A stretch of DNA of 23,264 nucleotides from assembly GCA_002409675.1 (NCBI GenBank), contig DHOB01000065.1, forward strand, positions 1-23,264. Reading direction: 5' to 3'. The stretch comes from Ruminococcaceae bacterium UBA5401. Lineage in GTDB: Bacteria > Bacillota > Clostridia > Oscillospirales > Acutalibacteraceae. Of the stretch, positions 15,180 to 21,765 are shown one piece after another. The number at the start of each line of letters is the position of its first letter. Positions within the stretch are counted from its first letter, which is position 1. The translations under genes were made by a program, and so were the position numbers. The notes beneath the pieces are model-generated. The model did no database searches and was not told the DNA's origin. It was given only the letters and a program-made list of their open reading frames with translations.

Positions 15180-15182
15180 CAT
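15171..15182 (-). CDS. Three-residue upstream ORF (Met-Arg-Gly-stop) in the ABC-F leader
   Basis: ATG CGC GGG TAA on the minus strand. GGGTGA lies five bases upstream and matches the end of the AGGAGGTGA Shine-Dalgarno consensus. The ORF sits exactly on the 5' arm of the leader hairpin, so a ribosome stalled here would hold that arm open. It is about 28 bases after the predicted transcription start. Too short for any protein function; a regulatory uORF is inferred. Confidence 0.5.
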   Translation of the reverse strand: MRG

Positions 15183-15216
15183 TTTTTCACCCGTTTCACT
15201 TTCAAGATTTGGTTTG

Positions 15217-15245
15217 ATTATACCATGCCGCCCGCGTTCTGTCCA
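15217..15245 (-). promoter_or_regulatory. Promoter of the ABC-F leader and gene
   Basis: On the minus strand: TGGACA (15240-15245), a 17-nt spacer and TATAAT (15217-15222). This gives a transcript start near 15210 and a leader of about 200 nt before the ABC-F start codon. Confidence 0.85.
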
Positions 15246-15267
15246 GCGAAAGCCGGAAAAAGCCTGA

Positions 15268-15282
15268 AACCGGGCGCCGGTT
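15268..15282 (-). terminator. Possible weak terminator after thiW
   Basis: On the minus strand AACCGG-CGC-CCGGTT lies seven bases after the thiW stop; a T-run (CTTTTT) begins only five bases later. The stem is short, so termination may be partial. Confidence 0.35.
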
Positions 15283-15288
15283 AAAACC

Positions 15289-15789
15289 CTAACGGGAAAG
15301 CTGCTGCAGAGCGTTGAGGATTTTGGTTTTTCGGAGCAGCTCCAGAACCGCGACCGAGACGGCCGCCCCGGCAAACGAACTGATGGAAAACGGGACCACG
15401 TAGGCGAAGGCGGCGGTCCGGGCGTGGAGCAGCAGGACCGCGACGGGGTAGGCGGCGACGGCGCCGAGAACCCCGGTCCCGAGTGCTTCCCCCAGATAGG
15501 CGCCCCAGAGCCTGTGGAATTTTTTATAGAGCAGCCCACTGCAAAGGGCGCCTATCATGCTGCCGGGGAACGCCAGAAAGCTGCCCGTCCCCAGCATCAC
15601 GCGGATCAGGGAAGTGACGAACGCCATGCAGACGGCGTAGGACGGGCCGAGCAGCACCCCCGCCAGCACGTTCAGCATGGACTGAATCGGAAAGCATTTG
15701 GAGGCCCCGACCGGGATGCTGAACGCCGACAGCACGACGCCCAGTGCCGCGAACAGAGCCGTAAATACCAGCTTTTTGACGTGACTCAT
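15289..15789 (-). CDS. thiW: ThiW, ECF transporter S component for a thiamine precursor
   Basis: A 166-residue membrane protein with about five or six hydrophobic segments. The conserved core SIPVGASKCFPIQSMLNVLAG, LLGPSYA and GTGSFLAFPGSMIGA matches ThiW, predicted to import the thiazole moiety of thiamine with the shared ECF module. The assignment is supported by a TPP riboswitch with a terminator directly upstream. GAGGGTG precedes the ATG at 15789 by seven bases. No other thiamine gene is near (thiM, thiE and the ATPases are not in the window), so it stands alone in its transcript. ThiW specificity is itself a genomic prediction in the literature and has limited biochemical proof. Confidence 0.9.
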   Translation of the reverse strand: MSHVKKLVFTALFAALGVVLSAFSIPVGASKCFPIQSMLNVLAGVLLGPSYAVCMAFVTSLIRVMLGTGSFLAFPGSMIGALCSGLLYKKFHRLWGAYLGEALGTGVLGAVAAYPVAVLLLHARTAAFAYVVPFSISSFAGAAVSVAVLELLRKTKILNALQQLSR

Positions 15790-15816
15790 CTTTTGACACC
15801 CTCTGTGAAGAATATT

Positions 15817-15855
15817 AAAAACGGGACGTGCCTGATTTGAGGCATATCCCGCTTT
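15817..15855 (-). terminator. Riboswitch-controlled terminator before thiW
   Basis: On the minus strand the stem CGGGATATGCCT / AGGCACGTCCCG (a central 2x2 mismatch) closes a six-base loop and is followed by TTTTT. It lies directly after the TPP aptamer and before the thiW ribosome binding site, as expected for repression by premature termination. Confidence 0.88.
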
Positions 15856-15857
15856 TT

Positions 15858-15946
15858 GCTTCTTACGTTGGCATTACCCAAATCAAGTTCTCAGGTCGAA
15901 GTCTGCTCGGACTTCCTCTCAGCCTGCCTTACAAGCTCCCTGCTCC
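15858..15946 (-). promoter_or_regulatory. TPP riboswitch (THI element)
   Basis: The minus strand has the conserved TPP aptamer landmarks: CTGAGA (15922-15917), then GACCTGAGAACTTGATTT, and GGGTAATGCCAACGTA (15879-15864). The order and spacing are those of class THI elements in clostridia. High TPP would favour the adjacent terminator and shut off thiW. The outer P1 helix is short and I cannot define its ends exactly. Confidence 0.95.
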
Positions 15947-15965
15947 ATATTCTGTTTTCACAGGC

Positions 15966-15994
15966 ATTATACGGCGATGCGGGCCGAAAGTCAA
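15966..15994 (-). promoter_or_regulatory. Promoter of the TPP riboswitch-thiW transcript
   Basis: On the minus strand: TTGACT (15989-15994), a 17-nt spacer and TATAAT (15966-15971). The predicted start of the RNA is near 15959, about a dozen bases before the aptamer. Confidence 0.85.
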
Positions 15995-16029
15995 ATCCCC
16001 TGCCGCAGCGTCCGGGCGGCCGGAGCCCT

Positions 16030-16137
16030 TTACAGATTCTCTTTCAGCACTTTTTTCAGCGCCTCAATCGCCTCGCTTTCATCCGGGCCTTCCGCCGTCA
16101 CGGCAAAAAGGCCGCCCCACCCTTCCGGGGCCGCGGC
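16030..16137 (-). pseudogene. HPr-like C-terminal remnant
   Basis: The minus-strand frame ends in VTAEGPDESEAIEALKKV then LKENL and a stop (TAA at 16030-16032). This closely resembles the C-terminal strand and helix of the phosphocarrier HPr (AEG-x-DE-x-EAIEAL pattern). The upstream part of HPr, including the His15 and Ser46 regions, is missing: the same frame meets a TGA at 16138-16140 after 35 codons, and no start codon with a ribosome binding site exists. The fragment lies between the tRNA-Pro terminator and the thiW promoter. A remnant of a rearrangement at the tRNA is my inference; chance similarity of a short peptide is the alternative. Confidence 0.45.
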
Positions 16138-16156
16138 TCAATTCAGACGCGGGCAT

Positions 16157-16190
16157 AAAACAAAACGCACCCCACAAAGGTGAAGTGCGC
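16157..16190 (-). terminator. Terminator of tRNA-Pro
   Basis: On the minus strand CGCACTTCAC-CTTT-GTGGGGTGCG forms a 10-bp stem with two G-U pairs, followed by TTTTGTTTT. It lies about 25 bases after the tRNA 3' end. Confidence 0.8.
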
Positions 16191-16214
16191 GAATTGTCCG
16201 CGGCGACTCGCCGC

Positions 16215-16290
16215 TGGTCGAGGTGACAGGACTTGAACCTGCGACGTCCTGCTCCCAAAGCAGGCGCGCTACCAGCTGCGCTACACCTCG
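16215..16290 (-). tRNA. tRNA-Pro (anticodon TGG)
   Basis: A 76-base cloverleaf on the minus strand. The acceptor arms are CGAGGTG and CACCTCG, the anticodon stem-loop CCTGC-TTTGGGA-GCAGG shows TGG, and the T arm is GCAGG-TTCAAGT-CCTG. The A discriminator and CCA end are genome-encoded (16215-16217). TGG is the wobble proline anticodon. A full consensus promoter is upstream and a terminator downstream, so it is a monocistronic unit. Confidence 0.97.
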
Positions 16291-16308
16291 GCGGCTGAAA
16301 CGAACTTA

Positions 16309-16337
16309 ATTATAGGGGAAAAAAAGTCCGGTGTCAA
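16309..16337 (-). promoter_or_regulatory. Consensus promoter of tRNA-Pro
   Basis: On the minus strand TTGACA (16332-16337), exactly 17 nt, TATAAT (16309-16314): a perfect sigma-A promoter, as expected for a stable RNA. Confidence 0.95.
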
Positions 16338-16397
16338 GGCGGATTCTCCCCGCGGCGAAAGAAACCAAACGCAGGTATTTTTTGTATCTGAGATTTG

Positions 16398-16406
16398 TGC
16401 TATAAT
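16398..16406 (+). promoter_or_regulatory. Extended -10 promoter of the transglutaminase-like gene
   Basis: TGCTATAAT is a complete extended -10. No good -35 is seen at the standard distance. The start codon is about 69 bases downstream. Confidence 0.6.
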
Positions 16407-16474
16407 AAAATTGATAAATGATTTTTAACCGTGAGCCGACGCCTGTTTTCGGATTCCTGACAGGGGGACTGAAC

Positions 16475-17923
16475 ATGCAAAAACGGGTTTGTTTCCGAAG
16501 AAAAATCCTTCAGCTTCTGCGCTTTTCGGCTGTATTCCTCTTGATTTTCGCCGTGGCCTTTGCCGCTCCGGGGTGCTCGCTGGCCGGGTTTACGGCTGGC
16601 GGCGCCGTTTCGCCGGCGTCTGCGGTTTCCCGCCTGCCGTCTTCTTCCGGGCCGGCGGCCGTTTCGTCGGCGCAGCTCACAGAGCCGGCCGTTTCTTCCG
16701 CCGCGCCGGGCCGGGCAGCGGGGACGGACGTCCGGACTGTCCACAGACTCTCTTCTTCCCTTTCTGCAGGAACCCTGGCGCAGGTGCAGGCGCGCCCCGT
16801 GGCAGTTCCGAATGCTGCCGGCGCGGCGGTTCAGCAGCGCAGCGGCTACCGGAGCCTCGCGTCCCAGGAAGAGCGCAGCCTGTATTCCATGATTGGGGAC
16901 AGCGTCCTGCGCATTGCGACCCGCAAAAGCGCGGCCGGCGCGTATCCGACGGCGCGGATTGTGTTCCCGAAGATGCTTTCCGAGGCGCGCCTGCGCGTGA
17001 TTCTCTCCGCCTATCTGAACGACAACCCGCAGATCTTCTGGCTTGAAAACGCCTATTCCTATGGGTATGAAAGCGGCTATACGGTCCTGCAGCTTTACTC
17101 CGTCCTTGCACCGGATGCGTGCGCCGCGGCCGCCCGCAGGCTTCAGGACACCGTCGCCGCGGTTGTGCGGGCCATGCCGGCGGGCCTTGGCGAGTTCGGC
17201 CGGGAAGAGTATCTTTTCCAGTACCTTGTGTCCCACTGCACCTATGACAATGCCGCCGTGACCGACTCCAGCCGCTGGAAGGCGTTCACCTCCTACGGCG
17301 CACTGGTCGAGGGGCTGGCCGTCTGCGAGGGCTACTCCAGAGCCATGCAGATGCTGGCCGGGTATGCCGGCCTGAACTGCTCCCTGGTCCTTGGGAACAG
17401 CGGCGGCGTGGGGCACATGTGGAACGTGATTGAAATCGACGGCAAGTGGTACCACCTGGACGCGACCTGGTGCGACGAGGCCGTCCTCATCTATAACTAT
17501 TTCAATGTGACGGATTCCGTCATCAGCCTGACCCACAGCGTCGGGCAGCCGGTTTCTTCGCTGACGGACGCCCAAATCTGCAGCGGCAATATTCCGTATA
17601 ACCTCTTCCTCCCGAAATGCGATTCCGTGGAAGCCAATTATTTCCGGGTGCGGGGCATTTCCGCAACCTCCGGCGACCGGGCGGTGGAAGCCGCGCTTGC
17701 GCGGGAGATGAAGCAGAAAGCGTCTTCCGTCGCTTTTTACCTGCCCGGCTCTTCCAACTTTGATTCCCAGGTGCAGACGCTTGTTTCCGCCCCTTCCTAC
17801 AAGCTGTACCGCTGGGTCGAAGCGGCCGCGAAACAGTCCGGCGGCAATCCGGACCCCAACAGCCTCGTCTATGTGCCGGACAAAGCGGACAGGGGCATCA
17901 CGGTCCACATCGGCTACCGCTGA
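16475..17923 (+). CDS. Secreted transglutaminase-like protein, possible lipoprotein
   Basis: A 482-residue exported protein. A basic N-terminus (QKRVCFRRK) and a hydrophobic segment (about 15-30) form a signal peptide or anchor, followed by APGC with Cys34, an atypical lipobox. A Ser/Ala/Pro-rich linker (about 40-115) leads to a transglutaminase-like domain (about 240-340). Its putative triad is Cys284 in GLAVCEGYSRAM, His314 in VGHMWNVIEIDG and Asp329 in WYHLDATWCDE, the pattern of the bacterial transglutaminase/protease-like superfamily (often YP_/CYK3-like). It probably acts at the cell surface on proteins or cell-wall peptides; the substrate is unknown. ATG at 16475 follows AGGGGG; an upstream in-frame ATG lacks a ribosome binding site. 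It stands alone between tRNA-Pro and the LCP gene. Confidence 0.82.
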   Translation: MQKRVCFRRKILQLLRFSAVFLLIFAVAFAAPGCSLAGFTAGGAVSPASAVSRLPSSSGPAAVSSAQLTEPAVSSAAPGRAAGTDVRTVHRLSSSLSAGTLAQVQARPVAVPNAAGAAVQQRSGYRSLASQEERSLYSMIGDSVLRIATRKSAAGAYPTARIVFPKMLSEARLRVILSAYLNDNPQIFWLENAYSYGYESGYTVLQLYSVLAPDACAAAARRLQDTVAAVVRAMPAGLGEFGREEYLFQYLVSHCTYDNAAVTDSSRWKAFTSYGALVEGLAVCEGYSRAMQMLAGYAGLNCSLVLGNSGGVGHMWNVIEIDGKWYHLDATWCDEAVLIYNYFNVTDSVISLTHSVGQPVSSLTDAQICSGNIPYNLFLPKCDSVEANYFRVRGISATSGDRAVEAALAREMKQKASSVAFYLPGSSNFDSQVQTLVSAPSYKLYRWVEAAAKQSGGNPDPNSLVYVPDKADRGITVHIGYR

Positions 17924-17965
17924 TCTGCGCCGCGCGCCGGCCTTGCCGGACGGGACGGTTTTCCA

Positions 17966-17994
17966 TTTACTTTTTGGGGAAAACGGGATATAAT
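17966..17994 (+). promoter_or_regulatory. Promoter of the LCP gene
   Basis: TTTACT (17966-17971), a 17-nt spacer and TATAAT (17989-17994), about 100 bases upstream of the chosen GTG start. The intervening leader shows no clear structure. Confidence 0.75.
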
Positions 17995-18093
17995 ACTGAA
18001 ATGAATTTTTGTTGAATCGACGACGTCAATTCTGCCCGGACGCCTTTGCCGCAGGCCGACGCGACAGAGCGAAAAACGCTGAGGAATGATATT

Positions 18094-19152
18094 GTGAAAA
18101 GCAAAAAACTGGCGCTGCTCCGCAATCTCTGTATTCTGGTCGTAAGCCTGCTGCTGGTGGCCGCGGGAGTGGGGTGCATTTATACCGACCAGCTTTTGAA
18201 CAAGATTCACTATACGGATGACGGGGAATCCCAGGCCCCGGCCAACCCGGTCTTCCCGGATGGGAACGGCAACGAGGCCGTGCCGGGCGGGGCGGACGTG
18301 ATAGGGGGCCTGTATCATGACGACGCCATCACGAACATCCTGCTGCTGGGCGTCGACGACTACCAGGCGAGCGACTCGGGCCGCAGCGACAGCATGATGC
18401 TGATATCGGTCGACACGCGCCACAAAAAACTGAAGGTGACCTCCTTCATGCGCGACATGTACGTCGCCATCCCCGGCATCGGCAGCAACAAGCTGAACGC
18501 CGCCTACAGCCTGGGGGGCGGGAAGGTCGCCGGCGCGAAAAAGGTCGTCACCACCATCGAAGCCAACTTCGGCGTGGACATCGACCGGTTCGCCTTCGTC
18601 AATTACAAGAATTTCCCCAAGATTATCGACCGCCTCGGCGGCGTCCCCATCACCCTGACCGATAAAAAAGACCGGTACGGCCGCACCGAAGCCGATTTGA
18701 TCAACATCTATTCCGGCGACAGAAACAAGGTCCACACGGGGGAAAACACCCTGAGCGGCCTGCAGGCCCGCTATTACGCCCGCATCCGCGACATCGGCGA
18801 CGACCAGGAACGTACCCTGCGCCAGCGAAAGCTCTTTGAGAGCCTTGTCGGCAAGCTGAAGACGGCAAGCCTTCCGGCCATCTACAGCGTCCTTTCCGAC
18901 ACCCTGAACCTTGTGACCACCAATATGACGAAGGACGAGGTGCTGTCGATGGCTTCCAACTCGCTGACCTATCTCAACTATCCGGTCAGCCAGAACCGCG
19001 TCCCGGCGGACGGCGAGTACGAGGGCAAGAGCGTTTATATCAGCCAGAATTCTCCGCCGGCCTCCGTGCTGGTGCCGGATTTGGAGAAGTGCAGAAAAAG
19101 CCTGGCGCAGTTTATTTATGAAGACGACCTGCCGGAACAGGTTTCGGGATGA
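18094..19152 (+). CDS. LytR-CpsA-Psr (LCP) family glycopolymer transferase
   Basis: A 352-residue membrane-anchored enzyme. A short cytoplasmic start and one membrane segment (about 7-29) precede the extracellular LCP domain (about 79-300). Conserved features are NILLLGVDDYQ (81-91), GRSDSMMLISVD (96-107) with Arg97 and Asp99, FMRDMYV (118-124) with Arg120-Asp121, NAAYSLGG, and the ARIRDIGDDQERTLRQRKL stretch. LCP proteins transfer teichoic acids or other anionic glycans from undecaprenyl pyrophosphate onto peptidoglycan. The start is GTG at 18094 after GAGG at nine bases; the frame is open further upstream from a TTG without a ribosome binding site. Its TGA overlaps the ATG of the next gene (ATGA), so the two are translationally coupled. 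Confidence 0.92.
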   Translation: MKSKKLALLRNLCILVVSLLLVAAGVGCIYTDQLLNKIHYTDDGESQAPANPVFPDGNGNEAVPGGADVIGGLYHDDAITNILLLGVDDYQASDSGRSDSMMLISVDTRHKKLKVTSFMRDMYVAIPGIGSNKLNAAYSLGGGKVAGAKKVVTTIEANFGVDIDRFAFVNYKNFPKIIDRLGGVPITLTDKKDRYGRTEADLINIYSGDRNKVHTGENTLSGLQARYYARIRDIGDDQERTLRQRKLFESLVGKLKTASLPAIYSVLSDTLNLVTTNMTKDEVLSMASNSLTYLNYPVSQNRVPADGEYEGKSVYISQNSPPASVLVPDLEKCRKSLAQFIYEDDLPEQVSG

Positions 19153-20468
19153 GCTTCCCAAAAGAGCGGAACGGGCTGCCGGAACACGGGGGCGCGCCTC
19201 TTTACACGGCGCTTGTGCGCCACGGAGAGAGGGGCCGCGCCTCTTTTCATACGCCGGGGCATAAGGGCAGCCCCGCCGCCCTGCCGCACGGCCTGATGTC
19301 GCTCGATTTTACGGAGTTGCCCGACACGGACAGCCTGTACGATGCCTCCGGCCCGATTCTGAAAGCGGAGCGCAAAGCCGCGGCGCTGTTCGGCACGGCG
19401 CGCACCTGCTTTTCCGCGGGCGGCTGCACGCTCTGCATCCAGGCCATGCTGCGCCTTGCAGCCCCGCACGGGGGCAAGATCCTCTGCTCCCGCGTGATTC
19501 ACCGGAGCGCCGTAAACGCCATGGCCCTGCTGGGGCTGGAGCCGGTCTGGGCTCTGCCCGGCGGCGTGGCGGAGGCGGCGTCCCGCCCCGGCTTTGCCGC
19601 CGTCTATGTGACGACCCCGGATTACTACGGCCGCCTGATGGACCTCGGGCCGGTCGCCGCCGCGTGCAGGGCGCACGGCGTTCCGCTGCTGGTGGACTGC
19701 GCCCACGGCGCGCACCTGATGTTCACGCAGCCCGTGCTGCACCCGCTGCGCTTCGGCGCGTCCATCACCGCCGACTCGGCCCACAAGACGCTCGGCGTCC
19801 TGACCGGCGGCGCATGGCTGAACGTCGGCGACGCGCGCTACGCCGCCGGCGCAAAGCGGGCGATGGCTCTGTTCGGTTCCACCAGCCCGTCCTACCCCGT
19901 GCTGGCTTCGCTGGATTTGGCGCGGGAGTGGCTGCAGGCGCATCCGGGCGCGTATCCGCCGCTGCAGAAAAAGGTGGAGGAAATCCGCGCGTTCGCCTCT
20001 TCGCGGGGCATCGGTCTGCCGAAAGGTCCGTGCGACCCCACGCGGATCACGCTGAACACCGCCTCCGTCGGCCTGACGGGCGTGCAGGCGGCGCAGCGCC
20101 TGCGGAACGCGGGAATCGAGCCGGAATACGCCGACGCCGCCTATGTGGTGCTGATTGCCACGCCGTTCAATACGGACGGCGACTTCGCCCGCCTGAAGGC
20201 CGCTCTGGCGGAGCTGCCGGTGGGTGCTCCGCTGTCGGCGGAACCGGAGCTGCCGCCGCTGCCGCCCGTGGCCGCGGGCCTGCGCGAGGCCGTGCTGGCC
20301 GAATCGGAGCCGGTGCCGCTTTCTGCCGCGGCGGGCCGTATCGCGGCCGAAGCGGCCTGCCCCTGCCCGCCCGGCGTGCCGGTCGTGATGCCGGGGGAGC
20401 GGATTACGCGGGAGGCGGTCCGGTTTTTGCGCCGGTATGGAATTCCCGGCATAAACGTGTTAAAATAA
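19149..20468 (+). CDS. YaaO-like Orn/Lys/Arg decarboxylase family protein
   Basis: A 439-residue fold-type I PLP enzyme of the short amino acid decarboxylase group. Signatures are FHTPGHKG (33-40), the Asp-His patch VDCAHGAHLMF (182-192), and SAHKTLGVLTGG with the PLP lysine Lys213. The C-terminal domain (about 330-439) is short compared with inducible lysine or arginine decarboxylases. Members of this group include SpeA-type arginine decarboxylases and YaaO, whose substrate is not established; the product here could be a polyamine precursor, but I cannot tell. ATG at 19149 overlaps the LCP stop. It keeps the B. subtilis neighbourhood (yaaO next to darA-holB-ricT) except that tmk is absent. 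Confidence 0.88.
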   Translation: MSFPKERNGLPEHGGAPLYTALVRHGERGRASFHTPGHKGSPAALPHGLMSLDFTELPDTDSLYDASGPILKAERKAAALFGTARTCFSAGGCTLCIQAMLRLAAPHGGKILCSRVIHRSAVNAMALLGLEPVWALPGGVAEAASRPGFAAVYVTTPDYYGRLMDLGPVAAACRAHGVPLLVDCAHGAHLMFTQPVLHPLRFGASITADSAHKTLGVLTGGAWLNVGDARYAAGAKRAMALFGSTSPSYPVLASLDLAREWLQAHPGAYPPLQKKVEEIRAFASSRGIGLPKGPCDPTRITLNTASVGLTGVQAAQRLRNAGIEPEYADAAYVVLIATPFNTDGDFARLKAALAELPVGAPLSAEPELPPLPPVAAGLREAVLAESEPVPLSAAAGRIAAEAACPCPPGVPVVMPGERITREAVRFLRRYGIPGINVLK

Positions 20469-20475
20469 GAAAGAA

Positions 20476-20500
20476 GGAAGCGCGGCCCGGCCGCGCTTCC
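20476..20500 (+). repeat. Perfect hairpin between the yaaO-like gene and darA
   Basis: GGAAGCGCGGC (20476-20486) and GCCGCGCTTCC (20490-20500) form a perfect 11-bp stem with a CCG loop. No T-run follows, so it is not a normal intrinsic terminator. It may be a processing or stability element between the two genes. Confidence 0.6.
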
Positions 20501-20554
20501 CGGGAGAGAAGACATCCGAAAATCCCCACATTCGGCAGAAAGAGGGTGCCCCTT

Positions 20555-20878
20555 ATGAAACTGGTCATGGCGGTCGTCGGCAGCGAAGACAGCAGCATGG
20601 TCTCTTCGGCCCTGACAAACGCCGGCTTCTCGGTTACGAAGCTGGCCACGACGGGCGGATTCCTGAGGGCCGGGAACACGACGTTCCTCGTCGGTACCGA
20701 CGACGACAAGGTCGATCAGGTGATCGGCGTCATCGCCAAGCAGAGCCGCCGCCGGACCCAGCTTGTGCCGAGCGCCGCGACCACGGAGATGGGAATGTAT
20801 TCCGCCTGCCCCGTGGAAGTCACGGTCGGCGGCTCGACCATCTTTGTGCTGAATGTGGAGCGGTTTGAGAAAATATGA
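20555..20878 (+). CDS. darA: Cyclic di-AMP-binding PII-like protein DarA (PstA/YaaQ)
   Basis: A 107-residue PII-like cytoplasmic protein. The N-terminal MKLVMAVVGSEDSS and the signature VTKLATTGGFLRAGNTTF (28-45), then VGTDDDKVDQVIGVI, are diagnostic for DarA/PstA. These trimers bind cyclic di-AMP in the cleft near the TGGFL motif and probably relay potassium or osmotic status; the downstream partner is not settled. The length matches B. subtilis DarA. ATG at 20555 follows GAGGGTG. Its TGA overlaps the holB ATG (ATGA), implying coupling. In B. subtilis the order is tmk-darA-yaaR-holB; here both tmk and yaaR are missing. Confidence 0.96.
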   Translation: MKLVMAVVGSEDSSMVSSALTNAGFSVTKLATTGGFLRAGNTTFLVGTDDDKVDQVIGVIAKQSRRRTQLVPSAATTEMGMYSACPVEVTVGGSTIFVLNVERFEKI

Positions 20879-21741
20879 ATCTGCGGTTTGGCGGCTTTCA
20901 GGCAAATGAAAATGTGAAGCGGAGCCTGTCCCTTGCGTTCGGGCAGGAGCGGGTGCCGCACGCCGTCCTTCTGGAGGGCGGCGCGGCGGAGACGGCCGCC
21001 CTCGCCCGGTTTCTTGCGCAGGCGTGGGTCTGCCTTGCCGAAGGGGCAAAGCCCTGCGGGACCTGCTCCGGCTGCGTCAAGGCCCGGGCGGGCTCGCATC
21101 CGGATATCCTCATGCTGGACGGCGACGCCGACCCGCGCGCGTTCCCGGTGGACGCCGTGAGGCGGGTGCGCGCCGCCGCCTGGGTCCGCCCGAACGAGGC
21201 GCCGGGCAAGGCGTTTCTGCTGCTCGGCGCGCAGAATATGTCGGAGATTTCTCAGAACGCCCTGCTCAAGATTCTGGAAGAGCCGCCCGCCGGCGTCCTG
21301 TTTATCCTGACGGCGGCCAGCGCGTCCGCGCTGCTGCCGACTGTCCGTTCGCGCGTGCAGGTTTTCCCGGCGGGGGGCGGCGCCCCTTCCGGCGACTGGG
21401 AGCGCGCGGAGAAAATCGCGTCCGCCGTCACCGCGCCGGGCGAGGCGGACCTGATGTTCGCGTTTGCCGGGCTCGAAAAAGACCGCCGGCAGATGGGCGG
21501 CGTGCTGCAGCAGCTTCTGCTGATTTTCCGCGACGCGCTGGCGCTGCGCTCGGGCGGGAAGGCCCTCCTTTCCGGGCGGGGGGACGCGGCGGCCGCGCTG
21601 GGCGGCGCTCTGACCCGGCGCAGCCTGATGCGCATGGCGCAGGAGACCGAAAAAGCCCGGCGCGCGCTGGAGCGCAACGCGAACGCCGCTCTGCTGGGGG
21701 CGGCGTTCTGCAGCGGGCTGCGGGCGGCCGCCGGCCGCTGA
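20875..21741 (+). CDS. holB: DNA polymerase III delta' subunit
   Basis: A 288-residue clamp-loader subunit. The zinc module is C53-x7-C61-x2-C64-x2-C67 (KPCGTCSGC), followed by DILML, NALLKILEEPP (128-138) and VRSR (157-160). The Walker A region reads LLEGGAAET and lacks the GK(T/S) needed for ATP hydrolysis, which fits delta' as a non-catalytic stator. It would load the beta clamp at the replication fork together with DnaX and HolA. The start overlaps darA by ATGA. The C-terminal collar (about 200-288) is Ala- and Arg-rich and somewhat short, but the total length is in the range for clostridial HolB. ricT follows after 24 bases. Confidence 0.93.
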   Translation: MNLRFGGFQANENVKRSLSLAFGQERVPHAVLLEGGAAETAALARFLAQAWVCLAEGAKPCGTCSGCVKARAGSHPDILMLDGDADPRAFPVDAVRRVRAAAWVRPNEAPGKAFLLLGAQNMSEISQNALLKILEEPPAGVLFILTAASASALLPTVRSRVQVFPAGGGAPSGDWERAEKIASAVTAPGEADLMFAFAGLEKDRRQMGGVLQQLLLIFRDALALRSGGKALLSGRGDAAAALGGALTRRSLMRMAQETEKARRALERNANAALLGAAFCSGLRAAAGR

Positions 21742-21765
21742 AGACGGCGGAAAAGGGAGGACAAA

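Noticed and set aside
14987..15205. A 72-codon minus-strand frame with a TTG start that covers the ABC-F leader, considered as a leader peptide.
   Set aside because: It lacks a good Shine-Dalgarno, runs through the terminator hairpin and into the ABC-F gene in another frame. The three-codon ORF at 15171-15182 fits the RNA structure better.
15008..15210. A T-box riboswitch in the ABC-F leader.
   Set aside because: I find no T-box sequence (AGGGTGGNACCGCG-like) and no specifier loop layout; the structure fits uORF-dependent attenuation instead.
20476..20500. Intrinsic terminator after the yaaO-like gene.
   Set aside because: The stem is perfect, but no T-run follows on either strand close to the stem, so I list it only as a hairpin.
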